DNA from: Palsa-1400 sp036008545
GTDB taxonomy: Bacteria > Verrucomicrobiota > Verrucomicrobiia > Limisphaerales > Palsa-1400
Assembly (NCBI GenBank): GCA_036008545.1
Contig: DASYNM010000134.1
Span: forward strand, 1 to 14,993
DNA length: 14,993 bases
Reading direction: 5' to 3'
Below the pieces are notes generated by a model. That model did no database searches. It was not told the origin of the DNA and saw only the letters and a list, made by a program, of their open reading frames with translations. A program made the position numbers and the translations under genes. Below, piece after piece: positions 13,503 to 14,993 of the stretch (position 1 is the stretch's first letter; the number at the start of each line of letters is the position of its first letter).

Positions 13503-14564
13503 ATGCCACGCCGGCGCTTCATCACTATTGGCCGTCTCACTGCGACCGTGGTTGTTGTAGGCATCATCGCAGTCGTTGCATGGAGTCAAAAGACGCCGGA
13601 AGCTTATTACCAAGGGCATTCCGCCAGCTACTGGTTGAGCGAGTTGCTTGGTGCTAACCAAGGATTAGCTCGGTTCGCCCTTGCCGCTGACATGGCCAAT
13701 GACACCGCGCAGCCACTACCAAGCACCGATCGAGGTCCAGGCCTGGCGCTGGAGGCTTTTGCGAACATGGGCACCAACGCAGATCCGGTACTCGTCGCAG
13801 CCCTCGTGGGTAGAGAGAGTCCATTGATGCGGTTGTATCGAGCTGCGTGGGCCAGAATGCCAACTTCGATTCAGCAACATTTGCCCATGCGTGAACAACC
13901 GGGGATGTTGCGGATGGAAGCGGTAATCGTTTTCGAGCGCCGCGCTCCAACCCAACCCATGCCCGATCTCTATGCCATGCTCAAGGAGCCGGATTCCGAC
14001 CTTCGTTTGGCCGTTCTCGATGCGACACGAAATCGCGCCGCGAATGCGAGCCAGCTCCCTTTGCTTATATTGGCCGCCCGCGACCCCGACATGCGCGTCC
14101 GCTCTGAGGTTTGGCGTCGCCTCGGGCGCATGGGTGCCTTGGCCGACGATTCCATTCCAACTTTGTTGAAATTCTGCGAGGACAGCAATCCCGATGTGCG
14201 GCAGGAGGCTGCGTGGGCCTTGTGGAATATCACGGGCAAGACCAACATTGCCATCACTGTGACGGAAAGCGTCCTGAGCCAGAGGCAGGATGCGAACAGC
14301 AGACACAAAATGGCCTATCACTTATTGATGATGGGAGATTCGGCCCCTTTCTTTGTAACCACACTCATCAACTCGCTCACCAACAGTAGCGCAGGCGATC
14401 GCGCAATAATCTGCTCGTTTCTCGGCCAGATAGGCCCTCCGGCTGCCGCCGCGATTCCGGGCTTGCGCAAAGCCTTGCAAGACCCTGAGCCCGAAGTGCG
14501 TCGGCGTGCGGAGGTCGCCTTGAGCAGAATCGAACCGGAGCACTCGGCTACGAATTCGCCTTAG
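13503..14564 (+). CDS. Membrane-anchored HEAT-repeat protein
   Basis: This 353-residue protein has a basic start (MPRRR), a single membrane helix at about 10-28 and then the motif AYYQGHSASYWLSEL (34-48), typical of anchored verrucomicrobial HEAT-repeat proteins. The rest is alpha-helical. HEAT-like repeats are clearest at about 157-180, 186-213 (RDPDMRVRSEVWRRLG), 218-246 (SNPDVRQEAAWAL), 285-313 and 318-345 (QDPEPEVRRRAEVAL). The region 50-150 is more divergent. Such solenoids bind other proteins, and the anchor suggests it faces the periplasm. The partner is unknown. ATG 13503 follows the previous stop by six bases without an obvious ribosome-binding site. Confidence 0.85.
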   Translation: MPRRRFITIGRLTATVVVVGIIAVVAWSQKTPEAYYQGHSASYWLSELLGANQGLARFALAADMANDTAQPLPSTDRGPGLALEAFANMGTNADPVLVAALVGRESPLMRLYRAAWARMPTSIQQHLPMREQPGMLRMEAVIVFERRAPTQPMPDLYAMLKEPDSDLRLAVLDATRNRAANASQLPLLILAARDPDMRVRSEVWRRLGRMGALADDSIPTLLKFCEDSNPDVRQEAAWALWNITGKTNIAITVTESVLSQRQDANSRHKMAYHLLMMGDSAPFFVTTLINSLTNSSAGDRAIICSFLGQIGPPAAAAIPGLRKALQDPEPEVRRRAEVALSRIEPEHSATNSP

Positions 14565-14575
14565 CGCCAACGCCA

Positions 14576-14610
14576 AATTCTTCTTTGTTCCCTTCGTTTG
14601 CTTCTGTAAA
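14576..14610. repeat. Pyrimidine-rich repeat-like element before the GxxExxY gene
   Basis: The plus strand reads as a chain of related units, TTCTTTGTTCCC, TTCGTTTGC and TTCTGTAAA, in the 54-nt gap between the HEAT gene stop and the GxxExxY start. From memory, similar TTCGTTxCCTTCTGT strings occur beside GxxExxY genes in related genomes. Within this window it occurs once, so its status as a dispersed repeat is inference. Confidence 0.4.
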
Positions 14611-14618
14611 ACTCCTTG

Positions 14619-14993
14619 GTGCATCTGCTTTACGAGAAGGCCGATCAATTAAGCCATGCCGCCATTGGCGCGGCAATCGAGGTTCATCGGATTAAAGGGC
14701 CGGGACTGCTCGAAAGCATCTACGAACGTTGCCTGATGCGCGAGTTGAGCTTGGCCCAAATCGCGTCCGTCAATCAACGCGTGGTGAGGATTGAGTACAA
14801 AGGGCTGGTGTTCGACGAAACGTTGCGCTTCGACGTTTTGGTGGAGAATTGCCTGTTGCTGGAACTCAAGTGCGCTCAGGAAATACTCCCCATCCACAAG
14901 GCCCAACTTCTCAGCTACATGAAGCTGCTGGACGTTCCGATTGGGCTGATCCTGAACTTTCACGAGGCCAAGCTGACGGATGGCGTTGCGCGG
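14619..14993 (+). CDS. GxxExxY protein, PD-(D/E)XK-like (partial at right edge)
   Basis: An open frame from GTG 14619 (or the adjacent TTG 14616, just after an in-frame TAA at 14607) runs 125 codons to the window end without a stop. Residues 16-35 contain IGAAIEVHR and then GPGLLESIY, the defining G-x2-E-x2-Y motif (G29, E32, Y35). Further on, FDVLVEN followed by LLLELK provides D72, E82 and K84, the spacing expected of a PD-(D/E)XK nuclease-like core; KAQLLSYMKL and GLILNF match the conserved C-terminal part. Family members are about 125-135 residues, so only a few residues are missing. The biochemical role of the family is not settled; it is common and often multicopy in Verrucomicrobiota, Planctomycetota and Bacteroidota. 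No clear ribosome-binding site is visible. Confidence 0.9.
   Translation, partial: MHLLYEKADQLSHAAIGAAIEVHRIKGPGLLESIYERCLMRELSLAQIASVNQRVVRIEYKGLVFDETLRFDVLVENCLLLELKCAQEILPIHKAQLLSYMKLLDVPIGLILNFHEAKLTDGVAR

Noticed and set aside
12945..13661. 238-codon minus-strand frame over the unknown protein gene
   Set aside because: The plus-strand frame has motif-like conservation and tight spacing to the next gene. The minus product is featureless and would run into the HEAT-repeat gene.

Overview
This is about 15 kb of GC-rich bacterial chromosome with no rRNA, tRNA, transposase, integrase or CRISPR array. The gene families point to Verrucomicrobiota, probably a Pedosphaera/Limisphaera-type relative. 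These include tandem bactofilins, a GxxExxY protein, TPR proteins ending in a DDPDLEPL motif, a membrane-anchored HEAT-repeat protein with a YYQG...WL start, and PAS-rich hybrid kinases. That placement is inferred from protein style, not from a marker gene.

Layout from left to right. (1) 1-281, minus: the N-terminus of an HtrA/DegP-type periplasmic protease, cut by the window edge. (2) 604-1998, plus: a calcineurin-like metallophosphoesterase with a basic tail. (3) 4146-2060, minus: a compact three-gene unit of a small membrane protein, a TPR protein and an anchored PDZ-S41 peptidase homologue. The S41 protein has the nucleophile serine but lacks the usual catalytic lysine and glutamine. (4) 4302-8872, plus: a translationally coupled signalling pair. 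A membrane-anchored tandem-PAS histidine kinase is followed, with a TTGA overlap, by a soluble REC-PAS-PAS-HisKA-HATPase-REC hybrid kinase. (5) 8929-10800, plus: recQ with helicase, zinc/RQC and HRDC regions. (6) 12328-10714, minus: a three-gene bactofilin operon. Two are short paralogues, and the third is an unusual fusion of two zinc ribbons to a bactofilin domain whose 3' end overlaps recQ tail to tail by 87 bp. (7) 12833-12423, minus: a degenerate single-domain receiver. (8) 12936-14564, plus: a conserved-looking protein of unknown function, then a membrane-anchored HEAT-repeat protein. (9) 14619-14993, plus: a GxxExxY protein with a PD-(D/E)XK-like core, cut by the right edge and preceded by a pyrimidine-rich repeat-like stretch.

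Much of the window concerns the cell envelope and signalling: an exported protease, a lysine-less S41 homologue, polymer-forming bactofilin scaffolds, a membrane kinase feeding a hybrid kinase with no DNA-binding output, and anchored HEAT/TPR scaffolds. The most unusual items are the zinc-ribbon bactofilin in its three-gene operon and the S41 homologue with a rebuilt active site. Nothing resembles a defence island or prophage.
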